A stretch of 64,000 nucleotides of DNA from Winogradskyella marincola (GCF_029624125.1 NZ_JARSBN010000005.1:62001-126000), one strand, 5' to 3'. Shown: positions 30,593 through 41,210, counted from the stretch's first letter. The notes: generated by a model not told the origin, from the letters alone. Made by a program: numbers and translations.

Positions 30593-33355
30593 TTAATCAT
30601 CAACTTTTTCTTTGGTGTCTTTAATTTCAAATTCTTTAAAATCACCTCCATTAACAACAGACCATTCTTTCATTTCTTTAAAATAAGTCTTAATCGCTTT
30701 ATTTACATCTTCAACGGTTAAGCTTTTTACCTTCTTTTCAATATTTTCATGAAAAGTCATATCTCTTTCATAATAAAGATTATTGTTAATAGTACCTGCT
30801 AACTCATTGTCTTTTGCTCTAGATACACTTTGCGCTTGTACCCAACCCGCAACTGCATCGTCTAACTCTTGTTGTGTAATTCCGTCTTTTATAAAACGTG
30901 CAATTTCTTCTTCAAATCCTTTTTGAACTTTAGCTTCGTTTTCTGGCGCGTAGATAGCGTAGATATACATTCCAGAATTTTTATCATCCTTATCTCCATC
31001 TACATTAACTCCACCTCCTGCGCCATAGCTTACACCATCTTGTTGACGTAACCTAGTTGCTATACGAGAGTTTAAGAAACCACCACCAAACACAGATCCA
31101 GCTACTTGTAATGCTGCATAATCGTCATCATATTGGCTACACTCAAAGTTTAAGAATCCTAAAGTGAAGGCATTCTTTTTGTCAGGAGTTTTTATTTGTT
31201 CGTTAGCAGGATTATTAGCTGTGTAAGGGTCTTTAATTTCAGAATATGGTAAATCAGATTTAAAATCTGCGTATTCCTTTTCAAAATAACTTTTCAATTT
31301 TGCTTCATCAATATTACCAATGGCTACTAACGTTGCGTTGTTTGAAATTCCGTAGAAATCATCATAATAGGCTTGCATTGCTTCTATTGACACATCATTA
31401 ATAGCTGCCAATTCTTCTTCCATAGACATGTTGTACAACGGATGCCCTTTAGGATATGTTTGATTAATTTCACCCAAACGTTTTTGCACTAAGTATTGTG
31501 GTTCTGTTTTATTACGTTCGATATTTGCAATATCCTGAGTTTTTAATTTATCTAATTCCTCTTGGCTAAATGCTGGTGTTTTTAACATCTCTGTCATTAA
31601 ATCTAAAGTTTCCATAAGATGCTCTTTGGTAGATGTTACATACGCATAAGTTCTACCATTACCTCCACTAAAGTACACACTAGATTTAAGCTCACTCAGT
31701 TTATCTTCAATATCTTGTCTAGATTTGGTTTTAGTACCTTTGTTAAGCATTCTGGCAGTATAACTTGCTACACTTCCTTTGTTCATTAAATCATTGACAC
31801 TACCATTTCTAAAGGTAAAATTGACATTTACAGTTTCTCCTCTATTATCTTTTTTTATGAAGCCATACTCAATACCTGTTTTTCCTATTGTACCAGATTC
31901 TAAACGATCTTGAATATTAGCATAAGACACATCAAAAGCCTCACCTGTACTTAGAGCTTCTTTTCCTTTGTAATTGGTTACCAACTCATTTAAACCTTCG
32001 GTATGTGGAATATCAATACGCATAGGTTGCTTTGTTGGTATAAAATTCCCAACGGTTCGGTTTGTTTTTATAAAGTAATTACTTAAAACTTCATTAACCT
32101 GTTCTAATGTTGCAGCCTCGACACGATCTCTGTGGATAAACATTAATCTCCAGTCTCCAGCACCTATAAATTCACTTGTATAAGTTCCTAAGTACGAAGA
32201 ATTACGAAGCATTTGATCCATCTGTTTTCCAAGATTTGCTTTTGCACGTTTTAGCTCTTCTTCTGTAATTGGGTTTTCACGCAATCCGTCAAACATTTCT
32301 AGCAAAGTAGTCTCAGCCTCAGCTAATGATTTATCCGAAGGCACATCGACATTAAAGTACATAAAACCTGGTTCTTTAGTAAAAGGAGAAAAGCTCCATA
32401 TTGAAGATGCTTTATTACTCTCTACCAAAGCCTTATACAAACGACCCGAAGGCTGATCTGTAAGAATATTTTCTACTAGTGCTAAAGGTGCATAGTCTAC
32501 ATGAGAACCTGCTGGTGTGTGATACAATGCAGAAACCAATTGTAAATCTCCCACTCTACTTAATTCTACTCTTTTTTCGCCATCTTGTGGTGGCTCTATA
32601 GTTGGTACATCATTTAACGATATCTCAGGGTTTTTAATACTACCAAACTTCTTTTCAATTAAAGCAAGTGTTTTGTCTGTATCAAACTTTCCTGTAACCA
32701 TTAATACAGCATTATCTGGTCTGTAATATTTTTTGTAGAATGCTTTTAAGTTTTCAATCGGAACACGCTCTATATCAGACTTGTTACCAATGGTAGACTG
32801 ACCATAATTATGCCATAAAAATGCAGAGCTAATTACCTTTTGCATCAGTACACTTGTTGGTGAATTTTCACCAGATTCAAACTCATTTCTTACTACTGAA
32901 AATTCGGAATCTAAATCTTTCTTTGCAATGTAAGAGTTTACCATACGATCAGCTTCTAAGTCTAAAGCCCAATCTAAGTTCTCATCTGTAGCATTAAAAG
33001 TTTCAAAATAATTTGTACGATCGTACCAGGTAGTACCATTTGGTCGTGCTCCATGCGATGTTAATTCTTTTGGAATGTCTGGATGATTAGGTGTGCCTTT
33101 AAATACTAAATGCTCTAACAAATGAGCCATACCCTTTTCTCCATAACCTTCGTGCCTAGACCCAACTTTATAGGTAATATTAACTGTAATGGTTTGTGAG
33201 GAATTGTCTGGAAACAACAAGACTTTAAGTCCGTTGTCTAATTTGTACTCTGTAATACCTTCTACTGAGGCTGTCTGCTTTGTCTGTGCCTCTGCTATTA
33301 TAGAAAATAGTAAAGCAAATGCCAGCACAAACGCAGTGCGGAAATTAGTTTTCAT
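30593..33355 (-). CDS. M16-family zinc metalloprotease, exported
   Basis: The 920-residue protein has a signal peptide (MKTNFRTAFVLAFALLFSIIAEAQ) and two M16 halves. The catalytic inverted zinc motif HLLEH is at 78-82 with the downstream Glu in ESGENSPTSVL/NEFESGE context. The second, non-catalytic half (about 500-880) ends with the usual YGAGGGVNVDGDKDD substrate-binding strand (R/Y pair region). M16 enzymes such as pitrilysin degrade peptides inside a closed chamber; in Bacteroidota they are periplasmic. It is divergent from a second, distinct M16 gene. Confidence 0.92.
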   Translation of the reverse strand: MKTNFRTAFVLAFALLFSIIAEAQTKQTASVEGITEYKLDNGLKVLLFPDNSSQTITVNITYKVGSRHEGYGEKGMAHLLEHLVFKGTPNHPDIPKELTSHGARPNGTTWYDRTNYFETFNATDENLDWALDLEADRMVNSYIAKKDLDSEFSVVRNEFESGENSPTSVLMQKVISSAFLWHNYGQSTIGNKSDIERVPIENLKAFYKKYYRPDNAVLMVTGKFDTDKTLALIEKKFGSIKNPEISLNDVPTIEPPQDGEKRVELSRVGDLQLVSALYHTPAGSHVDYAPLALVENILTDQPSGRLYKALVESNKASSIWSFSPFTKEPGFMYFNVDVPSDKSLAEAETTLLEMFDGLRENPITEEELKRAKANLGKQMDQMLRNSSYLGTYTSEFIGAGDWRLMFIHRDRVEAATLEQVNEVLSNYFIKTNRTVGNFIPTKQPMRIDIPHTEGLNELVTNYKGKEALSTGEAFDVSYANIQDRLESGTIGKTGIEYGFIKKDNRGETVNVNFTFRNGSVNDLMNKGSVASYTARMLNKGTKTKSRQDIEDKLSELKSSVYFSGGNGRTYAYVTSTKEHLMETLDLMTEMLKTPAFSQEELDKLKTQDIANIERNKTEPQYLVQKRLGEINQTYPKGHPLYNMSMEEELAAINDVSIEAMQAYYDDFYGISNNATLVAIGNIDEAKLKSYFEKEYADFKSDLPYSEIKDPYTANNPANEQIKTPDKKNAFTLGFLNFECSQYDDDYAALQVAGSVFGGGFLNSRIATRLRQQDGVSYGAGGGVNVDGDKDDKNSGMYIYAIYAPENEAKVQKGFEEEIARFIKDGITQQELDDAVAGWVQAQSVSRAKDNELAGTINNNLYYERDMTFHENIEKKVKSLTVEDVNKAIKTYFKEMKEWSVVNGGDFKEFEIKDTKEKVDD

Positions 33356-33588
33356 GTTTTTGATTAATTTAATGGTTCTGTTAAATTTAAAAATTAAGAT
33401 TTAAAATATTGTTAAATTATTTCATTTATTCTTTTTGTGTTTAAATACAATCATGAAAGAATCTGAAAACAGATTTTGAACTAAAAAATTAGTTAAAAGA
33501 ATAATAAATCTTTCCATATCAAGTTATTATAATTAAATTACAAGAAATTTCTTATAATTTAAACTATTAATCTTTAAACCATCAATCA

Positions 33589-36423
33589 ATGAAAAGAACA
33601 CTTCCCAGAGTGCTCAACACTCTTTTTGCATGCTTTTTACTAACGGCTTATGTTGGTAACTCACAATCAAAAACCGCAGAACCATCCACTACTCTGCCAA
33701 TTACTTCTGAAGTAAAAATAGGCAAGCTGTCTAATGGTCTTACCTACTATATTCAAAACAATGGTAAACCAGAAGACAAAGTAGAACTACGCTTAGCTAT
33801 TAAGGCTGGATCCATACTAGAAACTAAAGACCAATTGGGTCTTGCGCATTTTATGGAACACATGAATTTTAATGGCACAAAACATTTTAAGAAAAACGAA
33901 TTAGTGGATTACCTACAAGGTATTGGTGTAGAGTTTGGTGCAGACTTAAACGCCTACACTAGTTTTGACGAGACAGTATATATCTTACCTATACCGAGCG
34001 ATGATCCCGAAAAATTAGACAAAGGGTTTGAAATCCTTCAAGATTGGGCAGGTAATGCTTTATTAACCGAAGAAGATATCGATGATGAACGTGGTGTTGT
34101 TATTGAAGAATACAGAACACGTTTGGGTGCCTCTACCAGAATGCAATCTAAATATTTAGACAAAATTGCGTACAAATCGCGCTATGCAGAACGTCTGCCT
34201 ATTGGAACTTTAGATAATCTAGAAAATTTTAAATACGAAAGCATTAGAAACTTTCAAAAAGATTGGTACAGACCTAACCTAATGGCTGTTATTGCTGTTG
34301 GAGATTTGGATGTAGAAACTCTAGAGCAAAAGATAAAAGATAACTTTAGTGGACTCACTAATCCTAAAAACGAAAAGAAACGTGACGAATATTATTCTGA
34401 AAACCACAAAGAAACTCTCGTTGCTATTGAGTGGGACGAAGAAGCCACAGGAAGTCAGGTTTCAATCTATTATAAAGACCAAGGCAACACTAAAAAAACA
34501 AAAACTATAAAAGATTATAGAGATAATATGGTTGAAGGTCTTTTTGATCAGATGATAAATAATAGACTTGCCGAATTTAGCAACAAACCTAATCCTCCTT
34601 TTATTTTCGGGTTTTCTTACAATGGACGTATCATTGGAAACAAAGATGCATACCAATCCTTTGCTCAAACAAATGAAACAGGACAACTAGAAGCTTTAAA
34701 AGTGCTTCTTGAAGAAAACGAACGTGTAAAACGTTATGGCTTTAAAGCATCAGAACTAGAGCGTGCAAAAAAAGATTATTTAGCCAGATTAGAACGTCAA
34801 TTCAATGACAAAGACAAAAGAGAATCTAACAGAATTGTAAATGCTTATGTTCAGCATTTTTTAAGAGAAAATCCAATTCCTGGTATTGAGTGGACTTTCG
34901 AATTTGCTCAAAAACAACTACCAAGCATTCAACTCAAAGAAGTTAACAGCCTAATTACTGATTTTTTACATGACGATAATAGGTTGGTCATTTTAACAGG
35001 TCCTAAAAAAGATGGTCTTAAAAAAGTAACAGAACAAGAAGTTATTGATCTACTCAACAAAGTAGAAAACGCAGATATTGAAGATTATGAAGATGAAGCT
35101 GTTCGTGAAGAATTAATGCCTGTAAAACCTAAAAAAGGTAGCATTGTACAGCAAACCACAAATAACGAAGGTAAGCTTAATGAAACCAAAACATTTGTTC
35201 TTAGTAATGGCGCAAAAGTAACTTACAAAAAAACCGACTTTAAAAACGATGAAATTTTAATGGAAGCCTTTAGTTATGGTGGTACATCGTTATATTCTAA
35301 TGAAGAATTAAAAGAAACTTCTAGCGCTAACAGAGGTGTATTTGAAGCTGGAATTGATGGTGTTGACAAAAATGAAATGGCAAAATTAACATCTGGAAAA
35401 ATTGTTAGAGTAAGCCCTTTTATAGGTGGAAATTCTGAAGGATTTAGAGGTTCTGCCTCACCTAAAGATTTGGAAATGATGTTTCAAATGATTCATTTGT
35501 ACTTTACTAAACTAGACAAAGATCCTGAAGCTTTTGCATCTTATATCTCTAAACAAAAAGCCTTTTTAGGCAATATTCTTTCTAATCCAAGTATTTCATT
35601 TTCTATAGCATTAAGTGAGTATTTAAACGAAGGAAACCCAAGATACACAGGTTTTCCAGACGAAGAAGCTCTAGACAATGCTAACTACGATTTAGCTTAC
35701 GAAAAATACAAGGAACGATTTGCTAATGCAGGTGATTTTCACTTTTACTTTGTAGGAAACGTTGATGATGATAAACTAGCAGAATATGCAGAAACATACA
35801 TTGCTTCGCTTCCTAGTAGCGAAGAAAGAGAAATGTATAAAGTCTTTGATTTTAGACCAAAAACTGGATCACATGAATTTAATTACAACAAAGGAACCGA
35901 ACCTAAAAGTCAAGTTCGTTTATCATTTTCTGGAGAAACCGAATACAATAAGGATGAAGCTAATGCAATGAATGCCTTGGGAGAGATCTTAAGCATCAAG
36001 TTAATTGAAAAACTTAGAGAGGAAGAAGGAGGTGTCTATGGTGCTGGTGCAAGAGGATCCATAAACAAAATACCTTATGGTAGTTACAACTTTAGTATTT
36101 CGTTTCCTTGTGGACCAGACAACGCTGAAAAACTAGCAGACGCTTCTATTGCCGAACTTGAAAAAATTATTAAAGAAGGCCCAACTGAAGCTGACTTAGA
36201 CAAAGTAAAAAAAGCCATGCTACTCTCAAGAAAAGAAGATTTACAACAAAACAGATTTTGGTTGTCTCAAATAAAAAATGCAGACTACAACAAGAGCGAC
36301 TTGGATAGCATTTTAAATTTTGAAGAAAATATAAATGCTATAACAACACAAAACGTACAAGATGTAGCCAAAAAATATCTAACAGATGGTTATGTAAAAG
36401 CCATACTTATGCCAGAGAAATAG
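33589..36423 (+). CDS. M16-family zinc metalloprotease, exported (second)
   Basis: The 944-residue exported protein has HFMEH at 87-91 and the supporting Glu in DDERGVVIEEYR. A second M16-like half follows from about 520 to 930, including LREEEGGVYGAGARGSINKIPYGSYNFSISF (core GVYGAGARGS). The leader before the ATG (ACCATCAATCA) is of the type noted at 13914 and 16158. It resembles the PqqL/insulinase-type peptidases of Bacteroidota more than its neighbour does. The two proteins may form a periplasmic peptide-degrading set; that is inference from adjacency. Confidence 0.92.
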   Translation: MKRTLPRVLNTLFACFLLTAYVGNSQSKTAEPSTTLPITSEVKIGKLSNGLTYYIQNNGKPEDKVELRLAIKAGSILETKDQLGLAHFMEHMNFNGTKHFKKNELVDYLQGIGVEFGADLNAYTSFDETVYILPIPSDDPEKLDKGFEILQDWAGNALLTEEDIDDERGVVIEEYRTRLGASTRMQSKYLDKIAYKSRYAERLPIGTLDNLENFKYESIRNFQKDWYRPNLMAVIAVGDLDVETLEQKIKDNFSGLTNPKNEKKRDEYYSENHKETLVAIEWDEEATGSQVSIYYKDQGNTKKTKTIKDYRDNMVEGLFDQMINNRLAEFSNKPNPPFIFGFSYNGRIIGNKDAYQSFAQTNETGQLEALKVLLEENERVKRYGFKASELERAKKDYLARLERQFNDKDKRESNRIVNAYVQHFLRENPIPGIEWTFEFAQKQLPSIQLKEVNSLITDFLHDDNRLVILTGPKKDGLKKVTEQEVIDLLNKVENADIEDYEDEAVREELMPVKPKKGSIVQQTTNNEGKLNETKTFVLSNGAKVTYKKTDFKNDEILMEAFSYGGTSLYSNEELKETSSANRGVFEAGIDGVDKNEMAKLTSGKIVRVSPFIGGNSEGFRGSASPKDLEMMFQMIHLYFTKLDKDPEAFASYISKQKAFLGNILSNPSISFSIALSEYLNEGNPRYTGFPDEEALDNANYDLAYEKYKERFANAGDFHFYFVGNVDDDKLAEYAETYIASLPSSEEREMYKVFDFRPKTGSHEFNYNKGTEPKSQVRLSFSGETEYNKDEANAMNALGEILSIKLIEKLREEEGGVYGAGARGSINKIPYGSYNFSISFPCGPDNAEKLADASIAELEKIIKEGPTEADLDKVKKAMLLSRKEDLQQNRFWLSQIKNADYNKSDLDSILNFEENINAITTQNVQDVAKKYLTDGYVKAILMPEK

Positions 36424-36442
36424 CAGTTTGGCACCAAAAAAC

Positions 36443-36478
36443 AAAAAGCTGCTTGATTCTATTTTCAAGCAGCTTTTT
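36443..36478. terminator. terminator after the second M16 gene
   Basis: AAAAAGCTGCTTGA and TCAAGCAGCTTTTT form a long stem followed by ATTTTTC. It lies 19 bases after the stop codon. Confidence 0.88.
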
Positions 36479-36560
36479 ATTTTTCCTAATGTTAACAACT
36501 TCAATTTTCAAAACCCATAATAAATTGTATTTTTAAACCCTTAATAAACCAAATCAATTA

Positions 36561-37328
36561 ATGGGTAAAATCATTGCAATTGCTAACCAAAAAGGTGGTG
36601 TCGGAAAAACGACAACCTCAGTAAATTTAGCAGCTTCTTTAGGTGCTTTAGAGAAGAAAGTCCTACTTATAGATGCAGATCCTCAAGCTAATGCCAGTTC
36701 TGGATTAGGTATCGATGTTGATACTGTAGAACTTGGGTCGTATCAGGTTTTAGAACATACAAAAACAGCAAAGGAAGCAATTATGGCTTCTAATGCACCT
36801 AATGTAGATGTTATTCCTGCACATATAGACCTTGTGGCTATTGAGATAGAACTTGTAGACAAGGATGAACGTGAGTATATGCTTAAAAAAGCAATTTCAG
36901 AATTAAAATCTGAGTACGACTACATCTTAATAGATTGCGCGCCTTCATTAGGATTATTAACTCTGAATGCTTTAACTGCCTCAGACTCTGTCATTATACC
37001 TATTCAATGCGAGTATTTTGCTCTTGAAGGTTTAGGAAAACTGTTAAATACTATTAAAAGTGTACAAAAAATACACAACCAAGCGTTAGATATTGAAGGT
37101 ATGCTACTTACAATGTTCGATTCGCGTTTGCGTTTATCTAATCAGGTTGTAGAAGAAGTACAAAAACACTTTAGCGATATGGTGTTTGAAACTATTATAC
37201 AGCGAAATGTAAGACTAGGTGAAGCGCCTAGTTATGGCGAAAGCATTATTAACTATGATGTAAGCAGTAAAGGTGCTGTTAATTATTTAAATTTAGCTAA
37301 AGAGCTAATAAAGAAAAATGAATTGTAA
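36561..37328 (+). CDS. parA: chromosome-partitioning ATPase ParA
   Basis: The 255-residue ParA/Soj ATPase drives segregation of ParB-parS complexes. The deviant Walker A is KGGVGKTT at residues 10-17, the Walker A-prime region is LLIDADPQANASSGLG, and the Walker B is YILIDCAPSLGLLTLNAL. The C-terminus has RLGEAPSYGESIINYD, as in chromosomal ParA. Its TAA overlaps the parB ATG by one base. It starts a train of seven closely spaced genes reaching 42145. Confidence 0.96.
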   Translation: MGKIIAIANQKGGVGKTTTSVNLAASLGALEKKVLLIDADPQANASSGLGIDVDTVELGSYQVLEHTKTAKEAIMASNAPNVDVIPAHIDLVAIEIELVDKDEREYMLKKAISELKSEYDYILIDCAPSLGLLTLNALTASDSVIIPIQCEYFALEGLGKLLNTIKSVQKIHNQALDIEGMLLTMFDSRLRLSNQVVEEVQKHFSDMVFETIIQRNVRLGEAPSYGESIINYDVSSKGAVNYLNLAKELIKKNEL

Positions 37329-38233
37329 TGGCGAAAGCAACTAAAAAACAGGCTTTAGGTCGTGGACTTTCTGCGCTACTTAAAGATCCTGAAAATGATA
37401 TAAAATCTGCAGAAGATAAAAATGCAGACAAAGTTGTAGGTAATATTGTAGAGCTTGATATAGACAGTATTGAGGTTAACCCTTTTCAGCCTAGGACTAA
37501 CTTTAATGAAGAATCGCTTAGAGAATTAGCTTCTTCTATTAGAGAGCTAGGTGTTATTCAACCTATTACGGTTAGAAAATTAGCATTTAACAACTATCAG
37601 CTAGTTTCTGGTGAGCGTCGTTTTAGAGCATCCAAGCTTATTGGTTTAGAAACAATTCCTGCATATATAAGAATTGCCAATGACCAGGAATCTCTTGAGA
37701 TGGCACTGGTTGAAAATATTCAGAGGCAAGATTTAGACCCAATAGAAATTGCGTTATCCTACCAACGCTTAATTGATGAAATTAACCTTACTCAAGAGCA
37801 AATGAGTGAGCGCGTGGGTAAAAAACGTTCTACTATAGCCAATTACTTGCGTTTATTAAAACTAGATCCAATTATCCAAACCGGAATGCGAGATGGATTT
37901 ATTTCTATGGGTCATGGTAGAGCTATGGTCAACATAGAAAATCCTGTTGATCAGCTTGAAGTTTATGAAAAAATAATAAGCAATAAACTGTCTGTGCGTG
38001 CAACAGAACAATTAGTAAAAAACCTTAGCAACCAAGAAGAGGAAGCTCAGCAAGACAAAGCACCTACAGAAGTTCCTAAATATGTAAAAAAAGGAATTAA
38101 AGATTTTTCAGATTATTTTGGTCATAAAATTGATGTGAAACTTGGCAAAAATGGTAGTGGTAGAATTACAATACCTTTTCATTCTGAAGAAGATTTCAAT
38201 AGAATTAAAAAACTAGTACAGCGTGCTAAATAA
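37328..38233 (+). CDS. parB: chromosome-partitioning protein ParB
   Basis: The 301-residue CTP-dependent DNA clamp binds parS. It has the N-terminal LGRGLSALL motif that contacts ParA, PFQPRxNF, the CTPase motif GERRFRASKL near 97-106, ENIQRQDLDPIE, and the helix-turn-helix QMSERVGKKRSTIANYLRLLKL (core KRSTIANYLRL). A C-terminal dimerisation region starts at about 250. It overlaps ParA by 1 base and the following DUF5683 gene by 11. No parS-like TGTTTCACGTGAAACA was seen nearby. Confidence 0.96.
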   Translation: MAKATKKQALGRGLSALLKDPENDIKSAEDKNADKVVGNIVELDIDSIEVNPFQPRTNFNEESLRELASSIRELGVIQPITVRKLAFNNYQLVSGERRFRASKLIGLETIPAYIRIANDQESLEMALVENIQRQDLDPIEIALSYQRLIDEINLTQEQMSERVGKKRSTIANYLRLLKLDPIIQTGMRDGFISMGHGRAMVNIENPVDQLEVYEKIISNKLSVRATEQLVKNLSNQEEEAQQDKAPTEVPKYVKKGIKDFSDYFGHKIDVKLGKNGSGRITIPFHSEEDFNRIKKLVQRAK

Positions 38234-38828
38234 ACAAATTTTCTTTGGCATTCTGTGCATTTTTTCTCTCTCATTTTCATCTGCTCAAGTAGAAAATGAC
38301 AGTACCAGCATTGGCTTAGATAAAGAAACCGTTTTAATAGACAATGCGCTTATAGAAAAGAAAGAAATTGATCCATTAAGACCTTCTAAAGCAGCCTTCT
38401 ATTCTGCTATTTTACCAGGTGCAGGACAATTTTACAACAAAAAATACTGGAAAATCCCTATTGTTTGGGGAGCTATTGGCACTGGTGTTTATTTCTACCT
38501 AAGAAACGACAAACAGTACGATCGTTACCGCAATGCCTACAAGAGACGTTTAGCAGGTTTTACAGACGATGAATTTTCTGATGCTAACGGTAATCCACTT
38601 ATTTCTAATGAAGGATTGGTGAGAGCCCAACAGCAATTTAGAAGAAATAAAGAAGTCTCATTATTGGTTACTTTAGGCTTATATGCTCTTAATATCATCG
38701 ATGCCAATGTAGATGCGCACTTGCTTCAGTTTAATGTAGATGAAAATTTAAGTTTCAGTCCGCATTACCAATACAACCAAATGGAAAACTCAGGCGATTT
38801 AGGCTTAACTCTTAACTTTAAATTCTAA
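38223..38828 (+). CDS. DUF5683 membrane protein
   Basis: It starts at a GTG inside the last codons of parB. A signal-type segment (LNKQIFFGILCIFSLSFSSAQ) precedes the DUF5683 core: DPLRPSKAAFYSAILPGAGQFYNKKYWKIPIVWGA (core PGAGQFYNKKYWK, at about 65-77) and GVYFYLRNDKQYDRYRNAYKRR. It is present in this position in many flavobacteria, between parB and dapB. The function is unknown; the GAGQFYNKKYWK motif resembles that in TM2-like membrane proteins. Confidence 0.88.
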   Translation: MLNKQIFFGILCIFSLSFSSAQVENDSTSIGLDKETVLIDNALIEKKEIDPLRPSKAAFYSAILPGAGQFYNKKYWKIPIVWGAIGTGVYFYLRNDKQYDRYRNAYKRRLAGFTDDEFSDANGNPLISNEGLVRAQQQFRRNKEVSLLVTLGLYALNIIDANVDAHLLQFNVDENLSFSPHYQYNQMENSGDLGLTLNFKF

Positions 38829-39529
38829 TGAATATAGCTTTACTCGGTTATGGAAGAATGGGAAAAAGTATTGAAGCTATTGCTTTAGACCGCAACCATA
38901 ACATCTCTTTAAAAGCAACAAGTTCTACTAAATCTTTCGATTTTTCTAAAACAGATGTTGCTATAGATTTTAGTATCCCTTCAACAGCTGTAAGTAACAT
39001 AAAAAGTGCTATAGATGCTGGTGTTCCTGTTATATCTGGTACTACAGGCTGGCTAGAGCATTATAACGACGTTATAGAGTACTGTAAATCTAATAATGGT
39101 ACATTTTTATACGCATCAAATTTTAGTTTGGGTGTCAACATCTTTTTTGAAATTAACAAACAGTTGAGTCGCCTAATGGCTAAAGTAGAAGGCTATAATA
39201 CAGAGATTGAAGAAATTCATCATACCCAAAAGCTAGATGCACCAAGTGGAACAGCCATAACCTTAGCTGAAGGTATTATTGAAAACACAGAATATAAAAG
39301 CTGGACATTAGACAACCCTAAGTCTAATGAAATTCGCATTGAAGCTAAACGCATACCAGAAGTTCCTGGCACTCACGAAATAACTTATAATTCTGAAATA
39401 GACTCTATAAGTATAAAGCACACAGCACATAGTAGACAAGGATTTGCTTTAGGTGCTGTAATTGCAGCAGAGTGGATAAAAGATAAAAAAGGCATCTTCA
39501 GTATGAAAGATGTGTTAAACATTGGTTAA
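38828..39529 (+). CDS. dapB: 4-hydroxy-tetrahydrodipicolinate reductase
   Basis: The 233-residue enzyme of the lysine/meso-diaminopimelate pathway reduces the cyclic intermediate with NAD(P)H. It has the dinucleotide-binding LLGYGRMGKSIE start, SGTTGW, SNFSLGVNIFFEIN and the substrate motif IEEIHHTQKLDAPSGTA (HHTQKLDAPSGTA contains the catalytic His-His and Lys). It is shorter than the E. coli enzyme (273), as usual for this phylum. It overlaps the DUF5683 gene by 1 base and supplies peptidoglycan precursors. Confidence 0.95.
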   Translation: MNIALLGYGRMGKSIEAIALDRNHNISLKATSSTKSFDFSKTDVAIDFSIPSTAVSNIKSAIDAGVPVISGTTGWLEHYNDVIEYCKSNNGTFLYASNFSLGVNIFFEINKQLSRLMAKVEGYNTEIEEIHHTQKLDAPSGTAITLAEGIIENTEYKSWTLDNPKSNEIRIEAKRIPEVPGTHEITYNSEIDSISIKHTAHSRQGFALGAVIAAEWIKDKKGIFSMKDVLNIG

Positions 39530-39590
39530 TTTACCAATCATTTGAAACAAAATAAAATATTTTTCAACCGACTAGACTAAACATAACATC

Positions 39591-41210
39591 ATGACTTGGA
39601 CAGAGTGGTTTATTTTTTTACTGATATTACAAATTATACATGGATTAGGCACATGGAAACTTTATGTTAAAGCTGGAAGACAAGCTTGGGAAGCATTTGT
39701 ACCTGTTTATAACGCAGTAATCTTAATGAAGATTATTTCGCGTCCTTGGTGGTGGGTTATTCTTATGTTCTTACCAATTGTAAATCTTATTATGATTCCG
39801 GCTGCTTGGGTTGAGACAGCAAGAGCATTTGGTAAAGACAGTAAATTAGATGCCTTGATTTGTATTGTAACTCTTGGGTTTTATCTGTATTATTTAAATT
39901 ATGTTGAAGACGTTAAATACATTGAAAACAGACAACTAAAGCCAAAAACTTCAACTGGTGAGTGGATTACGTCTGTTCTATTTGCTATTGTAGCAGCAAC
40001 CATTGTACATACATACTTTTTTCAACCGTTTGTTATTCCTTCGTCTTCTTTAGAAAAATCGTTGTTAGTTGGTGATTTTCTTATTGTGAGCAAGATACAT
40101 TATGGAGCCAGAGGTCCAATGACAACTGTAGCTGCACCTATGGTACACGACACAATTCCAAAGTTAGGTACCAAATCTTACTTATTTAGTGATAAATTTG
40201 ATGAAAAAGATACCTCTTGGAAAAACAAATTACAGTTACCTTATTTTAGATTACCTGGTTTTGAAGATGTAGAGCGTAACGATATTGTTGTTTTTAATCA
40301 ACCAGCAGATACACTGTTGGACATGAATGTTTTTACACCAGACCGTAACTACTACAAGCCAATTGATAAAAAGACAAATCTGGTAAAGCGTTGTGTTGCA
40401 ACACCTGGAGACACTTTAGAAATAAGAGATGGCTATGTATTTATTAATGGCAAACAAAATGTACTACCATCAAGATCGCATTTACAATTTTCTTACTTAT
40501 TAACTCTAAAAAAGCCTATAAGTTCAGCAAGCGAAGAACGTATGTTTTATAACATGCTAGACAAAGCTGATATTGACGATGGGTTTAGAATTAATCCTAA
40601 TGGTACATTTTATCTAGCAGCCGCTTCTGATGAAGCTGTTAAAAAACTTAGAGTACAACCTAATGTAGCCAGTGTAGAACGTGTTACTCAAGAAAAAGGT
40701 ATTGCTGGTAATGTTTTTCCTAGAGATAATTATCACAATGACTGGAATACAGACCACTTTGGCCCATTGTGGATTCCTAAAGCTGGAGCAACTGTACAGT
40801 TAAATAAAACAAACATAGGCTTATATAAGCGTGCAATTGGTGAATATGAAGGTAACGAAGTAGTTACAAGAGGCAATGATATATTTATTAATGATAAACA
40901 AGTAACCTCTTATACTTTTAAACAAGATTACTACTGGATGATGGGTGATAATAGAAACAATTCTATTGACAGTAGATATTGGGGATTTGTACCCTATGAT
41001 CATATTTTTGGAAAGCCTGTCTTCATTTGGATGAGCATAGATGGCATTAACGATGGACTTAAAAACTGGAAATTCCGTTGGGACAGAATATTTACAACTG
41101 TGAGTGGCTCTGGCGAACGTACATCGTATTTAATTCCTTTCTTAGTAGTTCTTATAGGAATTTATGGCTTCAACAAATGGCGTAAAAAGAAGAAAGCTTC
41201 TGCTGCTTAA
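39591..41210 (+). CDS. lepB: signal peptidase I with N-terminal DUF5684 domain
   Basis: The 539-residue membrane protease removes signal peptides from exported proteins. The first 110 residues form a multi-helix DUF5684-type domain that E. coli LepB does not have. The catalytic Ser153 sits in PSSSLEKSL (canonical Met replaced by Leu) and the general-base Lys266 in VKRCVATPGD. Box E is GDNRNNSIDSRYWGFVP. A large insertion lies between the two halves of the beta domain (about residues 290-395), and a C-terminal membrane helix ends KWRKKKKASAA. It sits in the par-dap train 61 bases after dapB. Confidence 0.94.
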   Translation: MTWTEWFIFLLILQIIHGLGTWKLYVKAGRQAWEAFVPVYNAVILMKIISRPWWWVILMFLPIVNLIMIPAAWVETARAFGKDSKLDALICIVTLGFYLYYLNYVEDVKYIENRQLKPKTSTGEWITSVLFAIVAATIVHTYFFQPFVIPSSSLEKSLLVGDFLIVSKIHYGARGPMTTVAAPMVHDTIPKLGTKSYLFSDKFDEKDTSWKNKLQLPYFRLPGFEDVERNDIVVFNQPADTLLDMNVFTPDRNYYKPIDKKTNLVKRCVATPGDTLEIRDGYVFINGKQNVLPSRSHLQFSYLLTLKKPISSASEERMFYNMLDKADIDDGFRINPNGTFYLAAASDEAVKKLRVQPNVASVERVTQEKGIAGNVFPRDNYHNDWNTDHFGPLWIPKAGATVQLNKTNIGLYKRAIGEYEGNEVVTRGNDIFINDKQVTSYTFKQDYYWMMGDNRNNSIDSRYWGFVPYDHIFGKPVFIWMSIDGINDGLKNWKFRWDRIFTTVSGSGERTSYLIPFLVVLIGIYGFNKWRKKKKASAA

